64,000 bases of DNA from Trinickia soli (GCF_002879855.1 NZ_PNYB01000001.1:248001-312000), one strand, 5' to 3'; shown: positions 26,768 through 36,071, numbered from the stretch's first letter. Notes: generated by a model not told the origin, from the letters alone. Numbers and translations: made by a program.

Positions 26768-27438
26768 CAGCGTCGAGCCTCGGTCGGCGCATCGTCTGCC
26801 GCCCAGGGGTCGGCGACGAGCGACGGGCCGTGGGCGGAGCGCACCATGACGCGCGACTTGTCGTCCGCCCATTCGCTGAGCGCCACACCGCCAAGCGGCG
26901 TTTCCAATTGCACGTCGATGCGCACGTCGACGGCTTCTTCAAGACGCCTCAATTGTTGCCGCATTGCGCTGGCATTGCTACGCGGCAGGCGCGAAGGCGT
27001 GCGCAACAGCAAGTCCAGATCGCTCGTAGCGGTCGCTGTCGGCTGCCTCGCAGCCAACTCGAAACCGACGCTGCCGGTCGGCCCCCAAAGCAGCGCGCCG
27101 AGATAGCGCTGTTCGACGATCGCCTGCAACGCGGAAAAAGCTTTCAGCGTCGAGCGCCCAGCGGGAATCGGCCGCTCCAGCAAATGCTCCGGCGATAGGG
27201 CGCCTTCAATCAACTCATGCGCAACAAGGCCGGCATAGCGTTGTGCGCGGAGCGCGCCTCGAAAGCCGACCGGGACATATCCGCTCGGCGCCTGGGCTCG
27301 ACGCACGACGGCAAATGGCGCGTCGGCGAACGCGAGCGGGAGCCACGCGGGCATGTCGTCCATGACGGGCAGCGCGCGCAACCGAAGCAGGTCATGCGCC
27401 AGGTACTTCCTGGCGTGCGCAAGTGCGTCGTCAGTCAT
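26767..27438 (-). CDS. mdcG: Phosphoribosyl-dephospho-CoA transferase (holo-ACP synthase)
   Basis: A 223-residue nucleotidyltransferase-like enzyme that attaches the 2'-(5''-triphosphoribosyl)-3'-dephospho-CoA prosthetic group to a Ser of MdcC. WGPTGSVGFELA followed by TSDLDLLLR is the GS...DxD metal site of the fold. The ATG at 27438 (MTDDALAHARKYLAHDLLRL) was preferred because sequence upstream of it is not protein-like; the ribosome site is modest. It lies 34 bases after mdcE and is coupled to mdcH. Confidence 0.9.
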   Translation of the reverse strand: MTDDALAHARKYLAHDLLRLRALPVMDDMPAWLPLAFADAPFAVVRRAQAPSGYVPVGFRGALRAQRYAGLVAHELIEGALSPEHLLERPIPAGRSTLKAFSALQAIVEQRYLGALLWGPTGSVGFELAARQPTATATSDLDLLLRTPSRLPRSNASAMRQQLRRLEEAVDVRIDVQLETPLGGVALSEWADDKSRVMVRSAHGPSLVADPWAADDAPTEARR

Positions 27439-27472
27439 TCGTTGCCTACGTGCCGGTGGCTGCTCGACCACG

Positions 27473-28291
27473 TTAGGCGGCGTCCCATTGCTGCGCGAGA
27501 CGACGTCTGACTTCGATCGAAGCGGCGCGCGTCGAGCGCGCGGTTTCACTGTCGAGCCGGTGCGAAAGGCCGCTGGGATCACTGCGCGCCGATTTCACGG
27601 CGTCGGCCAGCATCTGGCGCACCCGCGCGATCTGTTCGTCCGTGGGGGCGTCGGCGTCGACACCTTCGATCAGATGATCGAGCAACCCCAGCCTGGCGAA
27701 CGCCGTGAGCGAATACGACATCGGCGTGATGGTTTCTCCGAGTGCGTCCAAGGCCTCGACACAGCGGCGCGTCACGCGTGCGGCGGCTTCTTTGCCCATG
27801 GCATGAACCATCGTGCCCGGCGCATCGAGCGCGAGAATCCGGTTGGCCTGATACCCGTGCGCGAGAAACGCGCCCGACATCGCCGGGCCGACGATCAAAG
27901 CGACGATCGGATGCCCCGCGAGCCGCGCGCAGGCATAGGCGTCGATGGCTGCTGCGCAGGCGAGATGAATGCCAAGCATTTCTTCGCGATAACCGTAAGC
28001 CTGGCCCTTGACGTCGACGATGGCGACGATCGGCCGCCGTCGAGGGGCATGTGCGTCGGCGTCGATGACATCGCGCACGGTGCGCGCCAGGTGCCATCCT
28101 TGTTCCAGCCCGACGACGTTCTCGCGCGCGCGAGGAAAGCGGTTATCGGGATCGGGGACGACGGCGAGGAAGCGCGTCAACTCATGACCTGACTGCGCAT
28201 CGGCGCACCAGATCGGCGCTGTACCGCTTGGCTCGCCCGCAAGCGCGCGCAGCCATCGCTGGCCGCGAGAAAGGTCCGTCGTGTCGTTCAT
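27473..28291 (-). CDS. mdcE: Malonate decarboxylase gamma subunit
   Basis: A 272-residue crotonase/carboxyltransferase-fold protein. With MdcD it forms the decarboxylase proper, releasing CO2 from malonyl-S-ACP and leaving acetyl-S-ACP, without biotin. RFPRARENVVGLEQGWHLAR, VDVKGQAYGYREEMLGIHLA and VGPAMSGAFLAHGYQANRI are the family landmarks. It has normal length, and its start overlaps the mdcD stop (ATGA). Confidence 0.92.
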   Translation of the reverse strand: MNDTTDLSRGQRWLRALAGEPSGTAPIWCADAQSGHELTRFLAVVPDPDNRFPRARENVVGLEQGWHLARTVRDVIDADAHAPRRRPIVAIVDVKGQAYGYREEMLGIHLACAAAIDAYACARLAGHPIVALIVGPAMSGAFLAHGYQANRILALDAPGTMVHAMGKEAAARVTRRCVEALDALGETITPMSYSLTAFARLGLLDHLIEGVDADAPTDEQIARVRQMLADAVKSARSDPSGLSHRLDSETARSTRAASIEVRRRLAQQWDAA

Positions 28292-29190
28292 TCGGACTCC
28301 TTAGTGTTCTCTCCACCTTGCGCGGAACATGTCGATGCGCCGCCGAAGAGCGCTCGCATCGACTCGGGCGTGACCGTGTCGGGCTCGATCCGCGCGAGCA
28401 GCGCCAGGTAATGATCGACTGCTTCGCTGCGATGGATCGGCGGCACGCCCGTGATGAACGCGCGACGCACTGCCGTGAAAATCGCCTCGGCATCGTCGTC
28501 GACAAGCTGATCGGCCAAGCCCGATGCGACCCGCTGCTCGCCACCGATCAACTGCCAGATCCTGCTCCGATCGGTGGCGTCGAGCTCGTCGATGCCCGCT
28601 TCCTGTTCGATGACTTCAGGTCCGTTCATCCCCAGCCGCCCTTGGCGCGTCATGATCAAGTGCGAGCAGAGCGCGGCCGCGAGCGACATCCCGCCGAAAC
28701 ATCCGACCATGCCCGCGATTACGCCGACCACGGGCACATGCCGGCGCAGCGCGACGATGGCCGCCTGAATTTCGGCAATGACAGCGAGACCCAGATTAGC
28801 TTCCTGCAAGCGCACGCCGCCCGTTTCGAAGGCGATCACGGGCCGCACGATGCGGCCGCGCTCGCAGTCGCGCAGCGCCAGTTCGAGCGCAGCGGCGATC
28901 TTGCTGCCGGAAACTTCGCCGATGCTTCCGCCCTGAAATGCCGACTCGATCGCGGCGACCACCGCCGGCACTCCATCGATCGAACCGCGTGCGATGACGG
29001 CCCCGTCATCGGCTTGACAGACAATGTCTTGCAGCGGCAGCCACGGCGATGTGATGCGATCGAACGGGCCCAGCAGCTCGCGAAAGGTGCCGCTATCGAG
29101 CAGGCGCCGCGCGCGCTCTCGGGCCGTCAGTTCGATAAAGCTCTCGCGGGCAGTGAAAGCAGGCGCCGCTGCGTCGGAGGTCAGGCTCAT
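28288..29190 (-). CDS. mdcD: Malonate decarboxylase beta subunit
   Basis: A 300-residue carboxyltransferase-fold partner of MdcE. SFIELTARERARRLLDSGTF is the typical start. PVIAFETGGVRLQEANLGLA and VVGVIAGMVGCFGGMSLAA line the active site, and IMTRQGRLGMNGPEVIEQEAG is another landmark. It starts in an ATGA overlap with mdcC and ends in one with mdcE, so mdcC-D-E are translated as a coupled unit. Confidence 0.93.
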   Translation of the reverse strand: MSLTSDAAAPAFTARESFIELTARERARRLLDSGTFRELLGPFDRITSPWLPLQDIVCQADDGAVIARGSIDGVPAVVAAIESAFQGGSIGEVSGSKIAAALELALRDCERGRIVRPVIAFETGGVRLQEANLGLAVIAEIQAAIVALRRHVPVVGVIAGMVGCFGGMSLAAALCSHLIMTRQGRLGMNGPEVIEQEAGIDELDATDRSRIWQLIGGEQRVASGLADQLVDDDAEAIFTAVRRAFITGVPPIHRSEAVDHYLALLARIEPDTVTPESMRALFGGASTCSAQGGENTKESE

Positions 29191-29498
29191 ACGCGATCTC
29201 CCTGCGCGCCTTCGGCAGCTTCGACCGCCTCCGCGAGCCGCAGCGCGACGACGCCTGGCGTGGCACCAAAATCGTTGATTTCGATCTGCGCCGCGCCGTC
29301 ATAGCGTGTGAAAAAGCGATCGAGCACGCTCTTCCAAATGTGGCCGTAGCCGTCCACGCTCGTGTTGACTACCACGCGCGAGAGCATTGCGTCGTTCGGC
29401 GTCAACAATACTTCGAGATCGCCGGAGCCGACGACGCCCACGTGCGCCCGGACGGCGACGATGCGCCGCGCAGGATAGTCGAACGTCAAACGCTCCAT
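29187..29498 (-). CDS. mdcC: Malonate decarboxylase acyl carrier protein (delta subunit)
   Basis: A 103-residue carrier. MERLTFDYPARRI and VGVVGSGDLEVLLTP are the conserved N-terminal part. The prosthetic-group Ser lies in the first ~35 residues (VGSGDLEV is the likely site), and VNTSVDGYGHIWKSVLDRFF is conserved across MdcC proteins. It carries the acyl group between MdcA, MdcD/E and MdcH through the dephospho-CoA-type arm. The start overlaps the last codons of mdcB by 13 bases. Confidence 0.9.
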   Translation of the reverse strand: MERLTFDYPARRIVAVRAHVGVVGSGDLEVLLTPNDAMLSRVVVNTSVDGYGHIWKSVLDRFFTRYDGAAQIEINDFGATPGVVALRLAEAVEAAEGAQGDRV

Positions 29499-30424
29499 GT
29501 CGGTGTTCTCCCATCGGCGCCCGCGGGCGCCAGCTTGTCCATGAACAGGGTTGCGGCAAGTAGATCCGCTGCGCCTCCCGGCGACGCGTTGAGTGCGAGC
29601 AGGCGCGATTCGAGGCGGTCGAAGGCGGCTCGGCCGCGAGGCGCGGCGATGCCGCCTAGACGTAATGTTTCATGCGCCCCCGACTTCGCTGCGGCCAGCG
29701 CCGCGAGCCCGGCGCGATGCAGCAGACAGGTATCGTCGAGCGAGGTCATGATGGCGAGCAACGTGTCGATGCGCGCAGTGTTTTCTTCGAGGCCGCGCCG
29801 CCGTGCTTCGCGCAGTGCAGGCAAACCCACCCGCAGCACATGCGGAAAGCCTTCTTGCGCTTCTCGCCGTGCACCACCGACGCCATAGCGCTCGCGCACG
29901 CGCGAGCCGTTACTTTGGGCGAGCGGCGCAGCGTGATCGGGGAAGCAGGCTATCTGGGCGGCCGTCGCGCAAATCGATTCGGCGAGCGCATATTGCGGGA
30001 CCTTCTGGAAATCACCCCTGCATATAGTTGCGCCCGCAACTAACAGACCGATGATCCAGATCGCGCCACGATGTGCATTGCTGCCTTGCGTTGCGTTCAT
30101 CATGACTGCTTCGCCGGCACGCCCGATCGCGGCCAACTCGGCTCGCAAGGCGGCCGAGGGACGCTTGCCCACCGCTGCGCGCGCGAGTTCGCTGAACGTG
30201 GGCTCGAGCGAATGCGCAGATCGTTCCATCAACGCGAGATCCAGGTCGCGATGCGCGCCGTTGCCGCGTCGATCGACCAGCGCGGGCTTCGGCGTAACGT
30301 GCACCTCCTCGATCAGCGCGTCGGTTGCAAAACGCGCGAGCCGAACGGCGATGTCGGTATCCGATCGTGTGGCGTTTGGGTCGATGTCCTCCCGGAGCCG
30401 ACGACGGGCAGCGAGCGCGGCCAT
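29486..30424 (-). CDS. mdcB: Triphosphoribosyl-dephospho-CoA synthase
   Basis: A 312-residue CitG-like enzyme that makes the MdcC prosthetic-group precursor from ATP and dephospho-CoA. TPKPALVDRRGNGAHRDLDL is the diagnostic segment (TPKPxLVD then GAHxD). TQGSNAHRGAIWIIGLL holds the second conserved block, with the NxHRG motif. It has full length for the family. The ATG at 30424 lies three bases beyond the mdcA stop. Confidence 0.92.
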   Translation of the reverse strand: MAALAARRRLREDIDPNATRSDTDIAVRLARFATDALIEEVHVTPKPALVDRRGNGAHRDLDLALMERSAHSLEPTFSELARAAVGKRPSAALRAELAAIGRAGEAVMMNATQGSNAHRGAIWIIGLLVAGATICRGDFQKVPQYALAESICATAAQIACFPDHAAPLAQSNGSRVRERYGVGGARREAQEGFPHVLRVGLPALREARRRGLEENTARIDTLLAIMTSLDDTCLLHRAGLAALAAAKSGAHETLRLGGIAAPRGRAAFDRLESRLLALNASPGGAADLLAATLFMDKLAPAGADGRTPTWSV

Positions 30425-30427
30425 CTC

Positions 30428-32089
30428 TTACCAGCTCCGAAAGCGGGCGGGCGGCGTATACAGGCCGCCCGACCATGCGACGAGGTCGTCGATGCTGCGC
30501 GCGGCCAATAGCGTGCGTTTGGCCTGCGCGCGTCGAATGCCGAGGTCCTCGGGGTAAGCGACGATGCCGCGCCGTCTGAGCTCGCTCGTTCGTTCGGGGT
30601 TGGCGCGCAGGCCTATCGGCGTTACGCCGGCCACGGCGGCCAGCGCGGCGCGGCGCTCTTCGATGCCCTCGGCTTTATGCAGATAGGCGATCCCTTCTTC
30701 GGTCACGACATGGCTGACGTCGTCGCCGTAAATCATGACGGGAGCGATCGGCATGGCGCTCTTGTTCCCCACCGCGATCGCATCGAGTTCGTCGACGAAC
30801 GTGGGCTCGCCGCCCTTCTTATAGGTCTCGACCAACTGCACGACGAGTTTGCGACCGCGTGCAATGGGCCCGTCGCTCGCTTTGAGCAACTTGAGCCAGG
30901 CCTCGCTGGCGTGGCGGCGCCCGTGGGGATCGTGGCCCATGTTCGGCGCGCCGCCGAATCCGGCCAAACGCCCGCGCGTGACCGTCGATGAATTCGCATC
31001 GGCGTCGATTTGCAACGTCGAACCGATGAATAGATCGACGCCGTATTGCCCCGCCAACTGACATAAAACGCGATTGGAGCGAAGACTGCCGTCGCGCCCG
31101 GTGAAGAAGACATCGGGCCGTGCTGCGACGTACGCTTCCATGCCCACCTCGCTGCCGAAGCAATGGACGCTTTCGACCCAGCCTGACTCGATCGCCGGGA
31201 TCAGCGTGGGGTGAGGATTGAGCGTCCAGTTGCGGCAGATTTTCCCTTTCAAACCAAGTTCAGCGCCATACGTTGGCAGGATCAACTCGATCGCGGCGGT
31301 GTCGAAACCGATACCGTGATTCAATGAAGTCACGCCGTAGGGCGCATAAATACCGCGAATGACCATCATCGCGGTGAGAACCTGCAGGTCGCCGATGTGG
31401 CGCGGGTCGCGCGTGAACAGAGGCTCGACGGCGAACGGTTTGTCCGCCTGAACGACAACGTCGACCCACGATCCCGGGATATCGACACGCGGCAGCGTAT
31501 CCACGACTTCATTGACCTGAACGATGACGATGCCGTGGCGGAAGGCTGCCGCCTCTGCAATCGTCGGCGTGTCCTCGGTATTCGCGCCCGTGTAGAGGTT
31601 GCCGTTCCGATCGGCTTTCTCAGCGCACAACAGCGCGACTTGGGGCGTCAGGTCGACGAACATCCGTGCATAGAGTTCGACGTAGGTGTAGATCGAGCCA
31701 ATCTCGAGCAGGCCATCCTCGAGCAGTTGGGCGACGCGCAAACTCTGCGGCCCCGCGAACGAAAAATCGACTTTGCGCGCAATGCCGCGTTCGAACAGCG
31801 TCAGATGCTCGGGGCGGCTGATGCTTGAAATGAGGAGATGGATGCCGTTGACGACCTCGGGATCGACGCGCGCCAAAGAGCGCGACAGGAAATCGGCTTG
31901 CTTTTGATTGTCGCCTTCCAAGACGACGCGATCGCCTGGACGGATCAATGCTTGTAGCGCATCGACGATCCTGTCCGACGGCAGAATGCCGTCATCGAAC
32001 CACGGCTCGATGGCGGCGAGCCGTCGCGCTTTTTCGTCACGCAAGGTGGTCCAGCTGCGCGGGACCCTGTGTTCGGCTGCGGAAGTCAT
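30428..32089 (-). CDS. mdcA: Malonate decarboxylase alpha subunit, acetyl-ACP:malonate transferase
   Basis: A 553-residue CoA-transferase-like subunit that swaps the acetyl group on MdcC for malonate. It opens with SWTTLRDEKARRLAAIEPWF. GDNQKQADFLSRSLARVDPE, IGSIYTYVELYARMFVDLTP, TSLNHGIGFDTAAIELILP and GFGGAPNMGHDPHGRRHASE are strongly conserved MdcA landmarks. It is the first structural gene, 44 bases after the GntR regulator stop, so regulator and enzyme genes may share a transcript. Confidence 0.95.
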   Translation of the reverse strand: MTSAAEHRVPRSWTTLRDEKARRLAAIEPWFDDGILPSDRIVDALQALIRPGDRVVLEGDNQKQADFLSRSLARVDPEVVNGIHLLISSISRPEHLTLFERGIARKVDFSFAGPQSLRVAQLLEDGLLEIGSIYTYVELYARMFVDLTPQVALLCAEKADRNGNLYTGANTEDTPTIAEAAAFRHGIVIVQVNEVVDTLPRVDIPGSWVDVVVQADKPFAVEPLFTRDPRHIGDLQVLTAMMVIRGIYAPYGVTSLNHGIGFDTAAIELILPTYGAELGLKGKICRNWTLNPHPTLIPAIESGWVESVHCFGSEVGMEAYVAARPDVFFTGRDGSLRSNRVLCQLAGQYGVDLFIGSTLQIDADANSSTVTRGRLAGFGGAPNMGHDPHGRRHASEAWLKLLKASDGPIARGRKLVVQLVETYKKGGEPTFVDELDAIAVGNKSAMPIAPVMIYGDDVSHVVTEEGIAYLHKAEGIEERRAALAAVAGVTPIGLRANPERTSELRRRGIVAYPEDLGIRRAQAKRTLLAARSIDDLVAWSGGLYTPPARFRSW

Positions 32090-32133
32090 TGGGCGATGCG
32101 GCTCCTATGCAGTGAAACGATGGCTGATGACGG

Positions 32134-32976
32134 CTAACCCTTGGTGCGCCGAGGCTGCGAGCGCGGCTTTGCGTCGCGTATCGAACCGGTGCGCGTTTCG
32201 TCAGCACCTTCCTGTTCATTTCTACCGTTGCGCCTGGGCTTGCGCGTCGATCCTGTCGAACCGGGCGCTTGCTCGCGCAGCAAACGATAGAGCAAATCGC
32301 CGGTACCCAGCAAATGATCGGCGATCAGCTTTTGCGCGTTGGGAATGTCTTTCCTTCGGACGAGACGGATGAGTTGCCCGTGCTCGTGATCGGATACGCG
32401 CTTGTGCTCGGGTAGGCCGAACTTCACCCGCAGATAGCGTTCGCCGCGCCGATGCAGCGTGCCGATCATCTCAAACAACTGAGGCCGGCCGGCAGGTGCA
32501 TAGAGGCTCATATGAAAGGCCTCATTCCGCGCGACATAGAGTGCGGGATCGCGCTCGCGCTCCGCCGCTTCATAGAGCGCCTGAGCTTCGCCCAAGGTTT
32601 CGCCGGTGTGATTGGGAATGGCGAGCGTGAGCGCCAGGCTCTCCAACGCCGCCCGGATTTCATAAATCTCTCGCGCTTCCTCAGCCGAAAGCGGGGCGAC
32701 CGTTGCGCCTTTATGCATTTCGACCTTCGCCCAGCCCTCGCTTTCGAGCTGACGCAGCGCTTCACGCACAGGTATCGCACTGACCGAGAAATGGCGGGCG
32801 ACAGCGTCCTGGCGCAACGGCGCGCCGGGCGGTAGGCGACCGTCGACGATGGCCGCACGCAATGCGTCGGCCACCATCCGCGATGCGCTTGTGCGCGGCG
32901 CGACGGCCACCGCGGCGAACGGCAGGCCTTCGTCGGCGGGGAGCTCTAAGGGAAAACGATTCGTTGCATCATCCAT
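32134..32976 (-). CDS. GntR-family regulator (FCD type), probable MdcY-like
   Basis: A 280-residue FadR-subfamily regulator. The winged helix covers ~35-100 (RMVADALRAAIVDGRLPPGA, then QDAVARHFSVSAIPVREALR). The FCD ligand domain follows (REIYEIRAALESLALTLAI, RNEAFHMSLYAPAGRPQLF). Residues after ~235 form a basic Gly/Ser/Arg tail that is unusual for the family. It probably senses malonate and controls mdc, as MdcY does in Acinetobacter. The ATG at 32976 sits next to an MdcY-like site and gives a standard N-terminus; an earlier in-frame start would run through the divergent promoter. Confidence 0.88.
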   Translation of the reverse strand: MDDATNRFPLELPADEGLPFAAVAVAPRTSASRMVADALRAAIVDGRLPPGAPLRQDAVARHFSVSAIPVREALRQLESEGWAKVEMHKGATVAPLSAEEAREIYEIRAALESLALTLAIPNHTGETLGEAQALYEAAERERDPALYVARNEAFHMSLYAPAGRPQLFEMIGTLHRRGERYLRVKFGLPEHKRVSDHEHGQLIRLVRRKDIPNAQKLIADHLLGTGDLLYRLLREQAPGSTGSTRKPRRNGRNEQEGADETRTGSIRDAKPRSQPRRTKG

Positions 32977-32984
32977 AGTGGTCG

Positions 32985-33002
32985 ATATTATATACAAAAT
33001 AT
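32985..33002. promoter_or_regulatory. MdcY-like operator in the GntR / transporter divergent promoter
   Basis: The 18 bases run from ATATT to AATAT, a 5-bp inverted repeat. Inside, 32987-32998 (ATTATATACAAA) matches 10 of 12 bases of the Acinetobacter MdcY site as I recall it (ATTGTATACAAT). The site is nine bases upstream of the regulator ATG and suits both autoregulation and control of the divergent transporter. Confidence 0.55.
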
Positions 33003-33130
33003 TCGATCGGAAATCGGGCAAACCCTGGGATACAACGGGGCCATCGGTCGGATGGAGACAAGCGGCGCGGCAGGCTGCCCGCGCTTGCATGGTCGTTCTC
33101 GGTAGTCCAAACCGTTTCACGGAGGAGTCG

Positions 33131-34429
33131 ATGAGTTCAATGACAGACAGCGCGCGTGCCGCGCGACGACGCACGCCGCTCAACCGCTCTCAGATAGCCG
33201 GATTCTGGGGAGCGTGGGCAGGTTGGACGCTCGACGGCATGGATTCATTCATCTATGCACTGGTGCTCACGCCGGCGTTGACCGAGTTGTTGCCGCGCTC
33301 GGGTTTCGAGGCGAGCCCGGCGAACGTCGGGCTTGCAGGTTCGATTTTGTTTGCGTTGTTTCTGGTGGGTTGGGGGCTTTCTTTTATCTGGGGGCCGCTT
33401 GCGGATCGCTTCGGCCGTACGAAGGTACTGGCCGGGACGATCTTTACGTTTGCGATCTTCACGGGGCTGTCGGCAACGTCGCATAGCGTTTACGAACTCG
33501 CGATCTATCGCTTCCTGGCGGGCGTGGGCATCGGTGGCGAATGGGCGCTCGCCGGAACTTATGTGGCGGAAGCATGGCCCGAAGATCGCCGAAAGATGGG
33601 TGCCGGCTATCTGCAGACCGGCTATTACGCAGGTTTCTTTCTGGCTGCCGCGCTCAATTACACGATTGGGGTGCATTTCGGTTGGCGGGCCATGTTCTTG
33701 ACAGGAGCAGTGCCGGTTGTCATCGCGATTCTCGTTTTGCTGCGCGTGAAGGAGCCGGAAAAATGGAAGCGGGCGGAGGCGCGTGTGGTGCATACGAAGC
33801 CGCTCGCTGAGATTCTCGGCCCCGGCTATCGTCGCCGCACGTGGGTGGCGTGCGCGCTGCTGACGATCGCGATCGTCGGCTTGTGGGCGGGCGCAGTCTA
33901 TGAGCCATCTGCCGTCATACAACTGGCGCTGAAGTCGGGTATGGATAAAGCCGGCGCAATCAAGACGGCGTCGCTTGCTACGGGCTTGCTGTCGATAGGA
34001 ACGATTCTCGGGTGCCTCGCGTTGCCGCCGCTTGCCGAGCGGATCGGCCGCAAGAAAACGCTCGCCGTGTATTTTGCGGGCATGGCCGCGTCGATCATCG
34101 GCAGTTTCGGATGGGCTTTCTACTTGCCGAACGGGCTTGCGCCATTCATTGCCTGGCTCTTTGCGCTCGGCTTCTTCGGCGGCAATTTCGCGCTGTTCAG
34201 TTTGTGGTTGCCGGAGCAGTTCGAAACGCGCGTGCGCGCGACGGCGTTTGCGTTCTGTACGTCGTTCGGTCGCTTTATCGGTGCAGGAGTGAACTTCGTT
34301 CTGGGCGCTGCCGTGCTGCATACGCATACGCTTGGCGTGCCCGTTGCGCTTACGGCCGTTGCGTTCGTCATCGGGCTGTTCATCATTCCGTTCGCGCCGG
34401 AGACGAAGGGCGAGGTGCTGCCACAGTAG
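33131..34429 (+). CDS. MFS transporter, metabolite:H+ symporter type
   Basis: A 432-residue 12-helix permease. WTLDGMDSFIYALVLTPAL at TM1 carries the Asp typical of aromatic-acid and dicarboxylate symporters. GPLADRFGRTKVLAGT is motif A after TM2, RFLAGVGIGGEWALAGTYVA (TM4) matches the ShiA/sialate-type group, and PLAERIGRKKTLAVYFAG repeats motif A in the second half. A GGAGGAG ribosome site precedes the ATG at 33131. Divergent from the malonate regulator, it is the likely malonate uptake system; the usual MdcLM or MdcF carriers were not seen. Confidence 0.87.
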   Translation: MSSMTDSARAARRRTPLNRSQIAGFWGAWAGWTLDGMDSFIYALVLTPALTELLPRSGFEASPANVGLAGSILFALFLVGWGLSFIWGPLADRFGRTKVLAGTIFTFAIFTGLSATSHSVYELAIYRFLAGVGIGGEWALAGTYVAEAWPEDRRKMGAGYLQTGYYAGFFLAAALNYTIGVHFGWRAMFLTGAVPVVIAILVLLRVKEPEKWKRAEARVVHTKPLAEILGPGYRRRTWVACALLTIAIVGLWAGAVYEPSAVIQLALKSGMDKAGAIKTASLATGLLSIGTILGCLALPPLAERIGRKKTLAVYFAGMAASIIGSFGWAFYLPNGLAPFIAWLFALGFFGGNFALFSLWLPEQFETRVRATAFAFCTSFGRFIGAGVNFVLGAAVLHTHTLGVPVALTAVAFVIGLFIIPFAPETKGEVLPQ

Positions 34430-34496
34430 GTTGTGGTAGCCGGCAAAGGGCGCGCACGCCTAAGGTGGCGTACGCCATCGACAGAAATACCCGCTC

Positions 34497-36071
34497 TCAA
34501 CTCGCTGGATTTTCTTCGCTTGCCGGCGGCGCCACGCCGCTCGGCATGCCCAGCACGGTGACCTGGAACGTTCGCGTCGCTGCCAAAGATTCGAGGTCTG
34601 GATCTTCAGGAATGGTAAGCAATAGCGGAAAGATCACGGACCCGCCGATCACGGCGCGACGGCTGTTATCGGCAGGACGCAGCCCCCAAATGTCCTGGTA
34701 GACAAGCGGGACAGTTCGCCCATCGCGCGTCGTATTGCCCAAATAGAGCATGACGTGCCCGCCGATATAAATCAGCGTCCGCATGGGCTTGCCGTTTCGT
34801 ACCAGATAGTCGAGCCGCTGTTGGGGCGAGTCCTGCGAGAGATCGGTCATGTCGCCGGCTGTCATCTGCGATGACGAGTGCCGCGGCAACCAAACGCCGA
34901 ACGCCGCAAACATGCTCTGCAGCTCCGACGAGCAGTCGTTGTAGAAGTTCATGTTGCCCCAGCCGTAGGGGCGCCCGATCAGCGATTTCATCAGAACAGC
35001 CAAATGACGGGGCGTCGCCGCGATTGGGGCAGGGGACAACGCTGTGTCGGAGAGCTGCGCCTCGCGCACGACGGCACGACCGTCGACCTCGCGCGCTGGC
35101 ACCAGCACCGCGTACTGCTGCCGACTCGATGACCCTGTGCCCGCATGGGCCAACGGCAACAGCGTCCCCGCCGTCGCGTTGAAGCGAAACGTGGCGCTTT
35201 GGTCGCGCACGGCCGTGCTGGCTGCGATCACTACGCCCCAGGCATCGGGAGCACGATGCGACCAACTGGCAATGAACGCGTCATCGACAAAGCCGACGCC
35301 ACTCGATTTCACCCATCCCTGAACGTCGGGCGTCTGCACGTAGTCCCATGCGCCGTCGACGGTGTGGCCGAGCACGTAAAGCGGCGCTCCAGGCCGTATT
35401 GACGAGATCTGCAGATTGTCGAAGGGATAGCCTTGGCCGGCCAGCCGGTAGGAATAAAACGACGGGTCCATCGTCGGCAGTTCGCGCACGAGCAGCGCAT
35501 CGGTGGCGATGGCGCGCGCGTTCGGTTTATACCCCGGGGCCTGCGCGAACTGCTGCAGGTTCATGTTGCGCTCGATCTCGTCGAGCCACCGCGCGGTGTG
35601 CGGTCGAAAGTTCTGACCGTAGCCGATCCCCCGACCTACCTTTCCTGCGTTGTCATAGCTGCCGATACGGCGCAATTGAAGGTCGACGATATCGGAGCCG
35701 CCATCGCCGTACATCCGATGGGCGATGAAGGCAGGATTCCATGGAGACGGGTCGTGTTCCGCGGTACCGAAATATCGGGCAAGGTAAGCCGCCCAATGCG
35801 CTCGCTGTTCGGCAGCGGTCAAAAACGGCGTGTTATAGCCCGGGCTGGACGGATCGATCCAGTGATCGACATCCTGATCGTAGGCGGCCATCGGAAACAG
35901 GCCGATAGGATCGACGTAAGCATGCGGGGCTGCCGGTGGGTTGGCGGCACAGGCAGCAAGCGTCAAAACCAGCCCAGCGAGAGCGGCGAGAACGATACGC
36001 GAGGGGGCCTGTGAGGCGACGTTGGACGACATAAGAAAATGCCCGGGGCGAAGAAAGCGGAGGGCCACCAT
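34497..36071 (-). CDS. NlpC/P60 (C40) cell-wall hydrolase lipoprotein with SH3 domains
   Basis: A 524-residue exported endopeptidase. A lipobox, LTLAAC near residue 41, follows a hydrophobic segment, so it is probably anchored to a membrane. Residues ~55-220 are the N-terminal helical stabilising region of this family, ~220-365 hold SH3-type beta repeats (IRPGAPLYVLGHTVDGAWDY, VQGWVKSSGVGFVD), and ~375-480 the catalytic domain. Cys lies in NFYNDCSSELQSMF and His in IGGHVMLYLG. It should cut gamma-D-Glu-diaminopimelate stem-peptide bonds. The ATG at 36071 has a GAGAGGG site; an ATG at 36032 would give a more ordinary signal peptide. Confidence 0.9.
   Translation of the reverse strand: MVALRFLRPGHFLMSSNVASQAPSRIVLAALAGLVLTLAACAANPPAAPHAYVDPIGLFPMAAYDQDVDHWIDPSSPGYNTPFLTAAEQRAHWAAYLARYFGTAEHDPSPWNPAFIAHRMYGDGGSDIVDLQLRRIGSYDNAGKVGRGIGYGQNFRPHTARWLDEIERNMNLQQFAQAPGYKPNARAIATDALLVRELPTMDPSFYSYRLAGQGYPFDNLQISSIRPGAPLYVLGHTVDGAWDYVQTPDVQGWVKSSGVGFVDDAFIASWSHRAPDAWGVVIAASTAVRDQSATFRFNATAGTLLPLAHAGTGSSSRQQYAVLVPAREVDGRAVVREAQLSDTALSPAPIAATPRHLAVLMKSLIGRPYGWGNMNFYNDCSSELQSMFAAFGVWLPRHSSSQMTAGDMTDLSQDSPQQRLDYLVRNGKPMRTLIYIGGHVMLYLGNTTRDGRTVPLVYQDIWGLRPADNSRRAVIGGSVIFPLLLTIPEDPDLESLAATRTFQVTVLGMPSGVAPPASEENPAS

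Noticed and set aside
32977-33183. Extended N-terminus of the GntR regulator through the divergent promoter
   Set aside because: It would cover the operator and the MFS start; the ATG at 32976 gives the standard regulator length.
34415-34445. Imperfect hairpin at the end of the MFS gene
   Set aside because: The stem contains a wobble, overlaps the stop codon and lacks a T-run.
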